Origin: Patiria miniata
Lineage: Eukaryota; Echinodermata; Asteroidea; Valvatida; Asterinidae
NCBI RefSeq assembly: GCF_015706575.1
Contig: NW_024037064.1
Coordinates: 5,021,427 to 5,085,426 of the forward strand
DNA length: 64,000 bases
Direction of reading: 5' to 3'
The position numbers were made by a program, and so were the translations under genes. Below, piece after piece: positions 46,766 through 58,181 of this stretch. The notes beneath the pieces are model-generated. The model had not been told where the DNA came from and did not search any database. It saw nothing but the letters and a program-made list of their open reading frames with translations. Position 1 is the stretch's first letter; the number at the start of each line of letters is the position of its first letter.

Positions 46766-47397
46766 GTAGGTTCACTTAGGCTGAAAATATGTGTGTGTTT
46801 ACGGTAACATCCTAACAATTATCCAGGTTGGTAGGTAGGACAATTATTTTTGTTTTTAACTTTCTTTTTTATGTTTGTCTGTCAGTCTGTTATACTTTGA
46901 CTTTGTTTAACTAGGGTACATACCCTTCACTGATATTCTGTTTAATTAACCTGTTGAATTGTTTAATTTAACCATCATACGTCGGACCACATGGTTGTCA
47001 AGGTGGTGGTACCGTAGTTTGGTATGTAATTGTTTTCTACTCATTAGATGTCACATCATTAGTGATGTATCACATTCACTTTTCCAACAGCAGCTCATTA
47101 AAGTGTCTGACATTTATGCCCAAATTTACGGAATCGGCGACAGCGAAGACCTTTTTTCATTTTCAAAATGTACTTTCGTTTCAAAGATTCAAATTCAGCA
47201 AATGGTCAGTGAGGGATGCCAAACACAAGCAAGTGAAGATGACGTCATTACACGGCGCCCTCTTGTGTCACGTCAAAAAAAGTTAATTTTTGTAAACCTT
47301 CCTATGCAAACATACATTTTGTGCCAAGTAGTCCTTTCAGTCCAAATCAATCAAGTGGCTGTTTTCAACAGTTAAGAATTCCCAGCCTACACAGGCG

Positions 47398-47525
47398 CGG
47401 ATCCAGAGGGGGGGGGGGGGGGGGGGGGGGGGGTCAAAACAAAAACCCAGCTCTGTCAAACATTTTTTTTCAATAGAAATTCATGAGAAAAAAAAGCGAA
47501 CCCCCCCCCCCCTCCTGCTCCGACA
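47398..47525. repeat. GGATCC-bounded G-rich repeat with long poly-G
   Basis: GCGCGGATCCAGAG followed by an unbroken G run of about 20 or more, then a complementary poly-C run near 47503. Same family as 23370-23520. Confidence 0.55.
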
Positions 47526-48300
47526 CCCAAATTTTGTTTGCTAGTGATAATGTCCGCTTGCAAAAAAAAACGTACAGAGCCAGCTTAGTTATTTTTGAAG
47601 TTGCAATCAAAGTTAGGGTGTCATTTGTTTTGGGACACCCTGTACAACACAGTTTCCAAAAGTCTATAGTTTGGTAATCCCCACAAAATGTGAACGAAAT
47701 GACATATTGGGTGTGCGCTGTACGCTGTCAGCCAATCACTCATTAAAGACAAACAGATTGAGTTTGCCTAATAAAGACTTTGTCACTGAGGTGAGTACAT
47801 GTACTCAAACAGAAATGAAAAGCACCAGCAATAGTCCCATATCACCATTATTCCTTTCACCTGGTGTGCTAATCCGTAAGCAGCGGGGCAGCACCAAATA
47901 TGGGATTGTTTGTGGCAGCTTTTTCATTGGGTATTGTTGGCAGAATTTGCATCAAGGTCTGTGAGAGTCAATGGTGGATGACCTGAGAATACAAACCCAA
48001 TAAACGGGGCAGTGACGTTGGAACGAGGAATGCTGAACTTGAATAGATTCTAAGCTCTCTGGCTCGCTGTAGGTAAACTATTGGGGAATACCCCCGGTAC
48101 CAATTTGTACATTGTACAATCAACAATATAGTCTGGGTATTCAGTTTATTTCTCATAAACTGAGTGTACAATTTTACGTGCTCTATGGCAAAGCTTAGAT
48201 TGTCAGAATAACCTAGGGGTCAGCCTAATTTAAAGATCTACGTGTGCAACAATAGGGTGGTATGTTCAGTGTGACCGTGAGTGTGTGCAGGAGAAATAGG

Positions 48301-48395
48301 CCAATCAAACTACAGGGTGTCACAGCACAGACGCATGGCAATTGCTTAATTCTTCTGAGTAACTACCCAGCATGACGTCATCAGGACTATAAATA
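48301..48395 (+). promoter_or_regulatory. CCAAT - CRE - TATA promoter block, array copy 1
   Basis: CCAAT at 48301-48305, palindromic CRE TGACGTCA at 48373-48380 and TATAAATA at 48388-48395 followed by GGGGCTGGGC. Initiation would fall near 48418 in GTTCTATCATTTGCG. Spacing is identical to copy 2. Confidence 0.6.
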
Positions 48396-49786
48396 GGGGC
48401 TGGGCAGAAGTGGTTCTATCATTTGCGCGCCTTCGCCTTTGAGAGTAACTTGGATTCTGTTCTTGTCGATTCTGCACTGCACCTTTTTAGTATTGCAATC
48501 TTAGATTTGGTTTCTGGACGAGTTTAGCATTGATTGTTTGTGAGGCAAGCCACAGTTGTGTGTGTAGTGCTGTATACAGGGGAGGAGTTTCTGTTTGTGA
48601 GTAGTCATTCTTTCTTTTTGTGTGTGGAATTATTAAGTGACAATTCATGTTGCTAGAAGGACTGCTGTTTGCAGAGTCAGAAATGGGGTAAAACTTTTGA
48701 GTGCAGTTTCCAATTTACCGATAATCTATTTGACAAGGATTTGGTTCGCCAGTCCATTTGATACTAGTTACCAGTCACTTCAGATGACATCATAGCTAGT
48801 CGTATGCTGGTGTCCTACGTGTAGTCACTGTGACAAATTGGCAAAGTCTTTCAGGTTTAAAGTGTGATCGTGTTTGGTACGGGAACTTGTAGAAGATAAC
48901 GTGAAGTTTCGATTCAAATGCTAAAACTGTTGTTGTCACATGGGGTTGAACTCCTGTCAGCAGTATTATAGTGTAGTCCACCGAGTTGAGTCCAAGCAGA
49001 TGGAGTCCAATCGAGTCTAGTCTTTGTTCCAGAAGTCGAGCTATTAAAGTCAAAGTTTCATGATTGAGTCCAAGCTAAATCCAAGCCTAGGCATGAAAAT
49101 GCATTCAGACCACATCACTTACCATGAGCAGTGTTTAAGGGACAACATACAGAGAACAGTTTGTGTAATTATAACATCCTGCTGCATATATATTGCTTCA
49201 TAATCTGCAGTGAATATCGTGTGATGATCGTTCTATACGTTTATTTGAGATGCCTACTTAGTTTGTCTACAATTATGTGAAAATGTGAAGTTAAATGCAA
49301 TCATTTAAACAATTATCAAATACTGTGGTGTGGGAATTTTTTATTATAATGGATTTTCTACTTGTAAGTTATAATTTAACGAAAAAAGTATACATGTTGT
49401 GTTTTAAAGCCTGAGTCCATCATTTGCAGCTATCCAAAAAGTAACTGGTGAAACACATACTGATTGAAAGATAGTAAGGGGACTAAACTCCCTGTGAAAT
49501 TATTCTTTCTGGCAAGCTGCCATTTTAAAGAAAGCAACAAAAGAAGGCCTTTCCAACGTCTTAAGAAGCACCGTTGGAAATTTCTGTTAACTAATTGTTC
49601 TTTATTCAGCGAAACAGCTAATGCTGTGAGCCAATCACTCATTACCAAAGAAAAACTTGTTTGAGTTTGCCCGCGGACCATTGTGGTCCATGGTTTGCCT
49701 AATACAGTATTTTTCGCTTAATATGTGAGTGCTCCAAACGAAATGAAAAGCACAGGCAATAGTTCCATATCGCCATTATACACATA

Positions 49787-50386
49787 CACTCAACCAGAAA
49801 AGAAATCCCCCCAATACTTTTTGTCCACTCTAAAACTATTGCGCATCTTTTGCTCAAATAATGACAAGTACAGAAATTCCTTAGCAATCCAGCCATACTC
49901 TTTATTTGGCACAAAATAGCGATAATGTCCGTACACAAAGTGTACAAGCAAGTTGAGTGTGAACATTTCGTCTCTAATGCAATCTTCCAACAAAAAGTTT
50001 TGTTGGTAATGTTTTTACCCTTTCCTTTACTGAACCTCAAAGAACATGCAAAGTACATTTATGCAGTAAAGGAAATGGTGAAAAAATGTGAAGAAATCAA
50101 TTTTAAGAATTTTTTGTTGGAAGAGATGAAAGAGCGTTCGAGACAAAATGTTTACACTCAACTTGCAGGTGTACAAAAGTGCAAATTTGTTTCGGTATTA
50201 TTTGTCATAAGTTGTATAAATGTGTACACATTATATCACTGTTTTGGGGCCAAATTAAGAGTATGGCTGGATTGCTAAGGACTTTCTGTATTGATTAGTG
50301 GTTATTTGAGCGAGAGGTGCCTAGTAGTTCTTGAGTTAAAGACAAACAAACTTGAGGGGGGGGGGACTTTCTTTTTTGGTTGAGTG
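49787..50386. mobile_element. TA-flanked DNA element with ~145-bp inverted ends, copy 1
   Basis: Ends CACTCAACCA...AGAAA and complement, with TA on both sides (49785-49786 and 50387-50388). Terminal repeats extend about 145 bp and include AGAGTATGGCTGGATTGCTA / complement. Array copies at 47840 and 56405 lack it (empty sites). TA flanks suit Tc1/mariner or a relative. The 300-bp interior has a frame reading KEHAKYIYAVKEMVKKCEE, kept in the sister copy at 54700, of unknown meaning. Confidence 0.75.
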
Positions 50387-50667
50387 TATACAAGTTTTAC
50401 CTGCAGGGTGTGGCACATGTATGTGTATATTATCCGTAAGGCATACATGTAAGTAGCGGGGCAGCACCAAATATGGGATTGTTTGTGGCAGCTTTTTCAT
50501 TGGGTATTGTTGACAGAATTTGCATCAAGGTCTGTGAGAGTCAATGGTGGAAATGGGGTAGTGATGTTGGAAGGAGGAATGCTGAACTTGAATAGATTCT
50601 AAGCTCTCTGGCTCGCTGTAGGTAAACTATTCGTGAATACCATTGTACAATCAACAACATACAATAG

Positions 50668-51800
50668 TGTGGCAGGGATCTCCCCGGGCCAAACCTAAGT
50701 TCGTTGGGACCAAGTCTGACACCTATTAGAGTGTAGCTGATCTTCCCGAACGCAAGCTTTCCCAAGACGAGAGACCACTCAGAGCGACCTCAAAGCCTAG
50801 GGAGCAGGTCCGTTTTGGAGGAAATATACTGCCGATTATGATGATTGTGATTACCCACTGTTAATTGCACAATAAACCAACAACAAATACACATGGACAA
50901 CAGGAATGTTGGCACCACAAATATAATCGTAATTTATTATACAATAATCAAGAAATATGCAGTAGTGATTGAGTTTTGATGGGGTTGTTAATTATCAGGG
51001 TCACTCAATTACACTTGGGAGTTAACTGCGGCCTCAACTAAGCAGCAATGCGCACGCTTGAACAATGCACCCAATGTAAACAATGCACTGCTAAGTCAAC
51101 AATGTACACTAATGTAAACAATGCACGGCTAAGTCAACAATGTACACTAAGGTAAACAATGCACACCAAGTCAGCAACGTTCACTCAGTAAACAATGTAC
51201 ACTAAGTAAACAATGCACACTAAGTCAGCAACGTTCACTCAGTAAACAATGCACACTAAGTAAACAATGTACCTAAGTAAACAATGCACACCAATGTAAA
51301 TAACACACGCCAATGTAAATAACACACGCCAATGTAAGCAATGCACGCCAATGTAAGTAATACACGCTGTCAGCCTTAACCTGATTTACGCCTTACCCAT
51401 GCAAGCTAGCGTCAGCATCGTACCGTACATTCACTTGTACGGCTGCGCGTCAGCATCACACAGCGTAACTTCAGCACAGTCAGGGCCAGCGCCTTACACA
51501 GTGCGCGTCAGCATTACCCAAAACACAGAACGCGAGCAATACACGACCGTACCCTCCGCTGTCCACAGCACAACTCCTCCGCGCGATCACGTGAATAGCC
51601 CTCACGTGAACATGCATACGCCGTACAAACACATATGCATGTACTAAACCTATGGGCCTTAGGCAACCAATAGCGTACGCGCATTCAGCCACTGTGCTCT
51701 TACGCTCCGCCCAGTCACCAACACACAGTGAATTTACGTTAGTGCAATAGGAATGACGTTGTAAATAAACTAGCTACAAGTCCCTACACTTTCCGCTACA
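50668..51800. mobile_element. Possible solo LTR fossil in the array
   Basis: Sequence absent from the other array copies, inserted between the CAGCACC block and the promoter block. It begins TGTGGCAGGGA and ends CCGCTACA, with short inverted TG..CA termini as in Ty3/gypsy-like LTRs. Flanks do not give a clean target duplication. The middle (51050-51365) is a tandem repeat of AACAATGCACACC-AAGTA units. No internal viral genes. It could instead be another repeat type. Confidence 0.35.
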
Positions 51801-51975
51801 ATTAATAGTCTGGGTATTCAGCTTATTTCCAAAACGATTGTATGATTGTGCTCTATGGCAAAGCTTAGATTGTCAGAATATCCTGGGGGTCAACCTAATT
51901 TAAATATACATTGTATGTGTGCACCAATAGGGTGGTATGTTGATTGTGACCACGAGTGTGCGCAGAAGAAATAGG

Positions 51976-52070
51976 CCAATCAAACTACAGGGTGGCACAG
52001 CACAAACGCATGGCAATTGCTTAATTCTTCTGAGTAACTACCCAACATGACGTCATCGGGACTATAAATA
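51976..52070 (+). promoter_or_regulatory. CCAAT - CRE - TATA promoter block, array copy 2
   Basis: CCAAT 51976-51980, TGACGTCA 52048-52055 and TATAAATA 52063-52070. The 72- and 15-base spacings match copy 1 exactly, despite substitutions elsewhere in the block. Confidence 0.6.
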
Positions 52071-52237
52071 GGGGCTGGGCAGAAGTGGTTTTATCATTTG
52101 CGCGCCTTCGCCTTTGAGAGTAAACTTGGATTCTGTTCTTGTCGATTCTGCACTGCACCTTTTTAGTATTGCAATCTTAGATTTGGTTTCTGGAAGAGTT
52201 TAGCATTGATTGTTTGTGAGGCAAGCCACAGTTGTGT

Positions 52238-52706
52238 TAGCCTTTAGTCAAGTCCCACGCGCCTATACCCGGACCATCCGGACACGTAACGCATCCTGGA
52301 TGCTGGCACGTAAAAAGACTAGCACGAGCGGCAAAGCCGCGAGGGCCTTTACTATCTCGTGGAACTAATCACTTATTCATTTATTCACGTAATATAAATC
52401 AAGCAATATAAACCAATTATCTAACAGTGGTTTGCGGTTACCAGCCATGGCTGTCTGGCGCCAGACGACGGCTGCATGATTTATGTTAGTAATTCTGCAT
52501 TTTCATTGGTCAATTCACAACGGGTAATGCATTATGCATGTCTACCAAATCGGTAGACAAATGTAAAGAAAAACATAAGCGTTCTCCACGAGATGATAAA
52601 GGCCCTCGCGGTTAACGCCGCTCGTCCTACATGTAGTCTTTTTACGTGTCAGCATCCGGGGTGTGTCACGTGTCCGGGTAAGCGTGTGGGACTAGACTAA
52701 AGGCTA
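52238..52706. mobile_element. Mutator-like MITE with 9-bp target duplication
   Basis: The 469-bp element has ~130-bp terminal inverted repeats starting TAGCCTTTAGTC and ending GACTAAAGGCTA. The 9-mer CAGTTGTGT directly flanks both sides (52229-52237 and 52707-52715). The sister array copy shows the single uninterrupted site GCCACAGTTGTGTGTGTAGT near 48548. A 9-bp duplication with long inverted ends fits Mutator-like elements. No coding content. Confidence 0.85.
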
Positions 52707-53283
52707 CAGTTGTGTGTGTAGTGCTGTATACAGGGGAGGAGTTTCTGTTGGTGAGTAGCCATTCTTTCTTTTTGTGTGTGGAATCATTTAGTGACAATTC
52801 ATGTTGCTAGTAGGACTGCTGTTTACAGGGTCAGAAATGGGTACAACGTTTGAGTGCAGTTTCCAATTTACCGATAATCTATTTGACAAGGATTTGGTTC
52901 GCCAGTCGATTTGATGACCTCATAGCTAGTCTTATGCTGGTGTCCTACATGTATGTATGTAGTCATCGTGACAAATTGGCAAAGTCTTTCAGGTTTAAAG
53001 TGTGATCGTGTTTGGTACGGGAACTTGTAGATTAACTTGAAGTTTCAATTCAAATGCTGAGATGTTTGTTGTCACATGGGGTTGAACTCCTGTCAGCAGT
53101 ATGATAGTCGAGTCCACCGGAGTTGCGTCCAAGCAGATCGAGTCCAATTCCAGTCTAGTCTCTTTTCCAGAAGTCAAGCTATTAAAGTCCAAGTTTCATG
53201 ATTGAGTCCAAGCTAAATCCAAGCCTAGGCATGAAAACACATTCAGACCACATCACATACTATGAGCAGTGTTCAAGGGACAA

Positions 53284-53783
53284 CATGTATTCAGCATAGG
53301 CATAGCCAGCAGGGGGGTAAGGTTTTTTTTTATCCCCCCCCCCCAATATTTTCTAAAGACTGCCCTTTTCCATTCAAATGCCTTTTTTAAACAGCGCTTA
53401 CTGCCCCCCCCCCCAATATTTTGTAAAGAGTGCCCGTTTTTAAACAAGTGCCCTTTTTTCTGAACAATTGCCCTTTTTAAAAAGTAATCGTGCCCTTTTT
53501 TGTCCCATCGGCCGTTCCGGGTGCCTTTTTTTTGTGAATTTACGTGCATGTATCGCCCTGAAAAGCACCATATATGTAGTGTCTATTAGTGTGCACAATC
53601 GTCGGTTTTGAAGAGCGCCCCCATTGACAGATGGTACCAGCCCCCCCCCCTTGGATTTTACGGAGGCCAAGTGTCCGGGGAAAAAAACGTGTCTACATTT
53701 TCAGCACGGATGTGCAAGTGCCCTTTTAAAGAAATTTACCCCCGCAATAAAAAACGACCGTGCTACACAAATGTACGCCACTG
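53284..53783. repeat. Insertion of a TGCCCTTTT / poly-C repeat
   Basis: Absent from the sister array copy (GACAACATACAGAGAACAG near 49141 is contiguous there). It begins GCATAGGCATAGCCAGCAGG, similar to the start of the 19034 repeat, and has several GTGCCCTTTT words and four C-runs. Confidence 0.55.
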
Positions 53784-54699
53784 TACTGAGAACATTTCGT
53801 GTAATTATAACGTCCTGCTGCATAGTTTCTTCATAATCTGCAGTGAATATCGTGTGATGATGGTTCTATATAGTTTCTTGATAATCTGCAGAATACTGGT
53901 GATATTGGTTCTATATAAATTTGTTTAAGTTTATTTGAGATGCCTACCGAGTCCATCATTGGCAGCTATCCAAAAAGTAACTGACGTAATAATTGTTGAA
54001 AAACATACTTGGTTAAAAGATAGTAAGGGGACTAAACTCCCTGTGAAATTATTCTTTCTGGCAAGCTGTCATTTTAAAGAAATCAATGAAAAAAGGCCTT
54101 TGGAAAAAAAAAAAAAAGCACCGTTGGAAATTTCCGTTAGTAGTTCGTATTTTTTATTCGGTGAAGCGCATGCTAGCGTTGACAGGATGCACACGCGCGC
54201 ACGGTTGCTATAATTCGTCGGACGGTGCGCAACATCACGTAGCTGCAATCGGCTCAGTGAGAACTGTTTCGGACGCTGATTTCAGGCCCAATTCAAAACA
54301 AGATTCAGCAACATTTGATTGGAAATCGAGATCCTAGAATGTTGTTTTTCTCGAAATATACAGCTGAAGCTGAGCTGAAACTTCATCAGGTCAGTTGTTC
54401 AGCATCCTTCTTTAGATTTTGAGCACTTTTGTTGCTTCAAATGAACAGAATGTGCAAATTACAAATGATGGACTATATCTTTAACCATGTGCAAATTAAT
54501 TCATGCGATGTACATGTACACGTATATAGGCTGCTAATGCTGTGAGTCAATCACTCATTACCAAAGAAAAACATGTTGAGTTTGCCCACGGACCATTGTG
54601 GTCCATGGTTTGCCTAATACAGTATTTTTCACAACAGGTGAGTGATCCAAACGAAATGAAAAGCACAGGCAATAGTTCCATATCGCCATTATACACATA

Positions 54700-55330
54700 C
54701 ACTCAACCAGAAAAGAAATCCCCCCAATACTTTTTGTCCACTCTAAAACTATTGCGCATCTTTTGCTCAAATAATGATAAGTACAGAAATTCCTTAGCAA
54801 TCCAGCCATACTCTTTATTTGGTACAAAATATAGTGATAATGTGTACAAAATTATGCAATTTTGTATACGAGCAAGTTGAGTGTGAACATTTCGTCTCTA
54901 ATGCAATCTTCCAACAAAAATTTCATAAAAATAATGTCCAGTTTTGTTGGTTATATTTTTACCCTTTCCTTTACTGAACCTCAAAGAACATGCAAAGTAC
55001 ATTTATGCCGTAAAGGAAATGGTGAAAAAATGTGAAGAAATCAATTTTAAGAATTTTTTGTTGGAAGAGATGAAAGAGCGTTCGAGACAAAATGTTTACA
55101 CTCAACTTGCAGGTGTACAAAAGTGCAAATTTGTTTCGGTATTATTTGTCATAAGTTGTATAAATGTGTACACATTTATATCACTGTTTTGGGGCCAAAT
55201 TAAGAGTATGGCTGGATTGCTAAGGACTTTCTGTATTGATTAGTGGTTATTTGAGCGAGAGGTGCCTAGTAGTTCTTCAGTTAAAGACAAACAAGTATGA
55301 GGGGGGGGGGACTTTCTTTTTGGTTGAGTG
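54700..55330. mobile_element. TA-flanked DNA element, copy 2
   Basis: Same position in the array unit and same termini as 49787-50386, so it predates the duplication of these two units. It has small indels relative to copy 1. The right flanking TA has become TG. Confidence 0.75.
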
Positions 55331-56869
55331 TGTACAAGTTTTACCTGCAGGGTGTGGCACATGTACGTGTATATTATCCATAAGACATACATAGGGGGGG
55401 AGCGCGCCAAATATGGGATTGTTTGTGGCAGCTTTTTCATTGGGGATTGTTGATAGAATTTGCATCAAGGTCTGTGAGAGTCCATGGTGGATGACTTGAG
55501 AATACAAACCCAATAAATTAAATGGGGTAGTGATGTTGGATCGAGGAATGCTGAACTTGAATAGATTCTAAGCTCTCTGGCTCGCTGTAGGTAAACTATT
55601 GGTGAATGTACCATTGTACAGTCAGCAATATAGTCTGGGTACAATTTATTTCTCATAAACCAATTTTACGCACTCTATGGCTATTAAATACAAGTGAGTG
55701 TTTTTTGGCTGTTGTTGAGTAACATGTACAGGCTAGGCCACCATGAGTCGAGGCCAAGCAGAATGAGTCCAATTTGAGTCTGGTCTTTTTCCAGAAATCC
55801 AGCTACATTTATTCTAGTCAAACATGTCAAAGTTAAATGATTGATTCTAAATAAGCTATTTAAATCCAAGTCTACATGTACATGTAGGAATGAAATCTTA
55901 TTCAGACCACATCATGAACTATGAGCAGTGTCCAAGGGACAACATACAGAGAACAGTTCGTGTAATTATGACGTCCTGCTGCATAGTTTCTTGATAATCT
56001 GCGGTGAAATCGTATGATGATGGTTCTATATAAATTTACTTTAAGTTTATTTGAGATGCCTACTGAGCTCGTCACAATTATGTTAAAAAGTGAAGTTAAA
56101 TTAGAACAATTGTTGAGTATACTGCGATGTGGGAATATTTTATCCTAATGGATTTTCTACTTGTAAGTTATAGTTTAATAAAAAAAAGTACATGTGTTTT
56201 CTAATTTAACTGTGTGCAAATTATAAAAAGCGATGTACATGTAGGCTGCTAATGCTGTGAGCCAATTTACCAAAGAAAAACATGTTGAGTTTGCCCACGG
56301 ACCATTGTGGTCCATGGTTTGCCTAATACAGTATTTTTCACTGAGGTGAGTTCTTCAAATGAAATGAAAAGCACCTGCAATGCATGTACATGTAGTTCCA
56401 TATCGCCATTGTATCTTTTACCTGCAGGGTGTGGTAATTATTATCCGTAAGAAGTAGCGGGGCAGCACCAAATATGGGATTGTTGGTGGCAGCTTTTTCA
56501 TTGGGTATTGTTGACAGAATTTGCATCAAGGTCTGTGAGAGTCCATGGTGGATGACCTGAGAATACAAACCCAATAAACAGGGTAGTGACGTTGGATCGA
56601 GGAATGCTGAAGTTGAATAGATTCTAAGCTCTCTGGCTCGCTGTAGGTAAACTATTGGTGAATATACCATTGTACTATCAACAATATAGTCTGGGTATTC
56701 AGTTTATTTCTCATGAACCAATTTTAAGCGATCTATGGCTAATACAGACCTGTGTGGTTTTTTGTACAGTTATGAGTAACATGTACAGGCCAAATAAGGT
56801 ACCGGTACTATATTTTGGAGGAGTGGTAATTTCTCTTCGACACAATAAACAAGTTTTGTTTCATCAGAT

Positions 56870-56925
56870 AGGCCTACCGGTAAGGGCTACTGGTAAGGGC
56901 TACCGGTAAGGGCTACATGTATGAG
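56870..56925 (+). repeat. 12-bp tandem repeat
   Basis: GGTAAGGGCTAC is repeated about four times. The following 56930-57750 has a frame (57019-57288) that I do not recognise and cannot support as a gene. Confidence 0.6.
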
Positions 56926-57756
56926 CGTGCATGTACCGTAGGCCTGCATGTCAGGGCCCTAAAAGAATAGCAGTTCAAACAACTGAAAAGGCTACCCTGC
57001 TGGAATATATTTCAAAAGATGTTGCTTTATTCCGTAATTAGGACTTGTTTGATAACAAAAAGGTTTCAGACAAAACAGATGTTTTACAACTTTCAAATTG
57101 TAGTTTGTACTCCATGTTGCTCCTCTGTAATGAAATTTAAGAGGAAATTTAGACTTTTCATAGAACGTTTTGGAACTGGACGCAAAAAGCTTAAAAGTAA
57201 AACTTTATTGTTGGAGGGGGTGCAAGAGTCCCATACATTTCAACATAGAGCTCTGCAAAGGAATCTTCAAATATCAAAGAAGCTGTAAATATTTTATCTG
57301 TAACATTTTTACTGAATAATTACAAGAATAAGAAGAAGCAAATTTGGACTGATTAAGTTGGTTGAAATTGTTCCTATCGGTAGTTCCAGAGGGTCAGCCC
57401 AGTATCATTTTGATAGCTGACTGACAGGCTGGTTCAACAGTACACCTGGTGCTTCTCAACAAATTCTATCTTGGTTTACTGTTTATCTTTGTAATGAAAT
57501 TCGTATCTGGCATTAGGCAATATTGCTAATCTACCATTTAATTTGAATACGGTGGGTACCCTAGTATGGAAGTGCAATAATTAAATGGAGTATAACAATA
57601 GGTCATGGATGTGCAGCAGTTCCAGCACTGACCCTCATGGATACAAAATGGCGGAGACATAATGGCTTCATGTTGAAACATACCAGTGCTAATTAGTGAA
57701 GAATAAACGGATTACTCACAAACAAATGCTGCATGTATCATGGGCACACAGCATCC

Positions 57757-58020
57757 ATGCAAGGGCAGATCCAGAACACAATTTTTTTAGGGGGGGCGTA
57801 GGGTTCGGGGCCCTGAAATGTTTTTGGATTCTAAATGCTCTGTGGTGCGATCTGATGCAATTTCTGACCACTTTGACCAATTTTTTGGGGAGGAAAAGAT
57901 GGTGGTGTACGCAGTGCCTGCTTTTATGGCGACGTCACTAAACAAACAAAAATTGGGTTTGTTTAGAGGGGGGATGGTCCCATTGCCCGTCCCCCCCCCC
58001 TCCCCCCGATCCGCCCTTGC
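57757..58020 (+). repeat. Dispersed G-rich repeat copy
   Basis: GGGCAGATCCAGAACACAAT, a GGGGCCCTGAAATG block and GCTCTGTGGTGCGATCTGAT match the family at 19186-19450. Ends in a poly-C run. Confidence 0.6.
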
Positions 58021-58107
58021 AAAGGCCATGTTGCTATATTGTCGTCACCTCAGCATTGATTGTTATTGCTCATTGTCTGTTTTTTGTTTTGTTTTCATCC
58101 ACTGCAG

Positions 58108-58181
58108 GAAACTGTTTGCTTGTGCTGTGAGCCCAGTCTGACCAACAATGGGAAATCTTTGGAGTAGATTCGCTCAAAGAG
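58108..58181 (+). CDS. NLR gene 2, first coding exon
   Basis: After an acceptor (TTTTCATCCACTGCAG) the exon carries 40 nt of 5' UTR, then ATG 58148 (context AACAATGG, strong) and MGNLWSRFAQR, ending one base into the next codon at 58181 before GTTAGT (phase 1). Gly2 with Ser6 fits the N-myristoylation consensus MGxxxS, so the product may attach to membranes. Joining to 60035 gives GAA. Its introns share sequence with NLR gene 1 (for example 60180-60480 with 17890-18070), which places it in the same family; the Death and NACHT exons would lie beyond the window. Confidence 0.6.

Larger units (their letters stand above)
47640..56760 (+). repeat. Tandem array of ~2.5-kb noncoding units (about four copies, some partial)
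   Basis: The block GCAGCGGGGCAGCACCAAAT ... CTCTCTGGCTCGCTGTAGGT occurs at 47878, 50455, 55390 (altered start) and 56455. The order in a full unit is: promoter block, GAGTCC-rich part, CTGCTGCATA-with-TTCATAATCTGCAG part, GTAAGGGGACTAAACTCCCT part, GCTAATGCTGTGAGCCAATC part, CAGCACC block. Copy limits are about 47640-48125 (end only), 48126-51805, 51806-55630, 55631-56690 (lacking the promoter), and the start of another. No reading frame runs through the units. Copy-specific transposons are listed separately. Confidence 0.8.

Noticed and set aside
47062-47375. Possible second exon of the PIH1D2-like gene (QKKLIFVNLPMQ)
   Set aside because: A few residues resemble the next PIH1D2 segment, but acceptor, donor and phase do not fit and the rest of the frame is unrelated.
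57019-57288. Basic 89-residue frame ending LQRNLQISKKL, preceded by an AG
   Set aside because: No recognisable domain or partner exon; cannot be supported as a gene.
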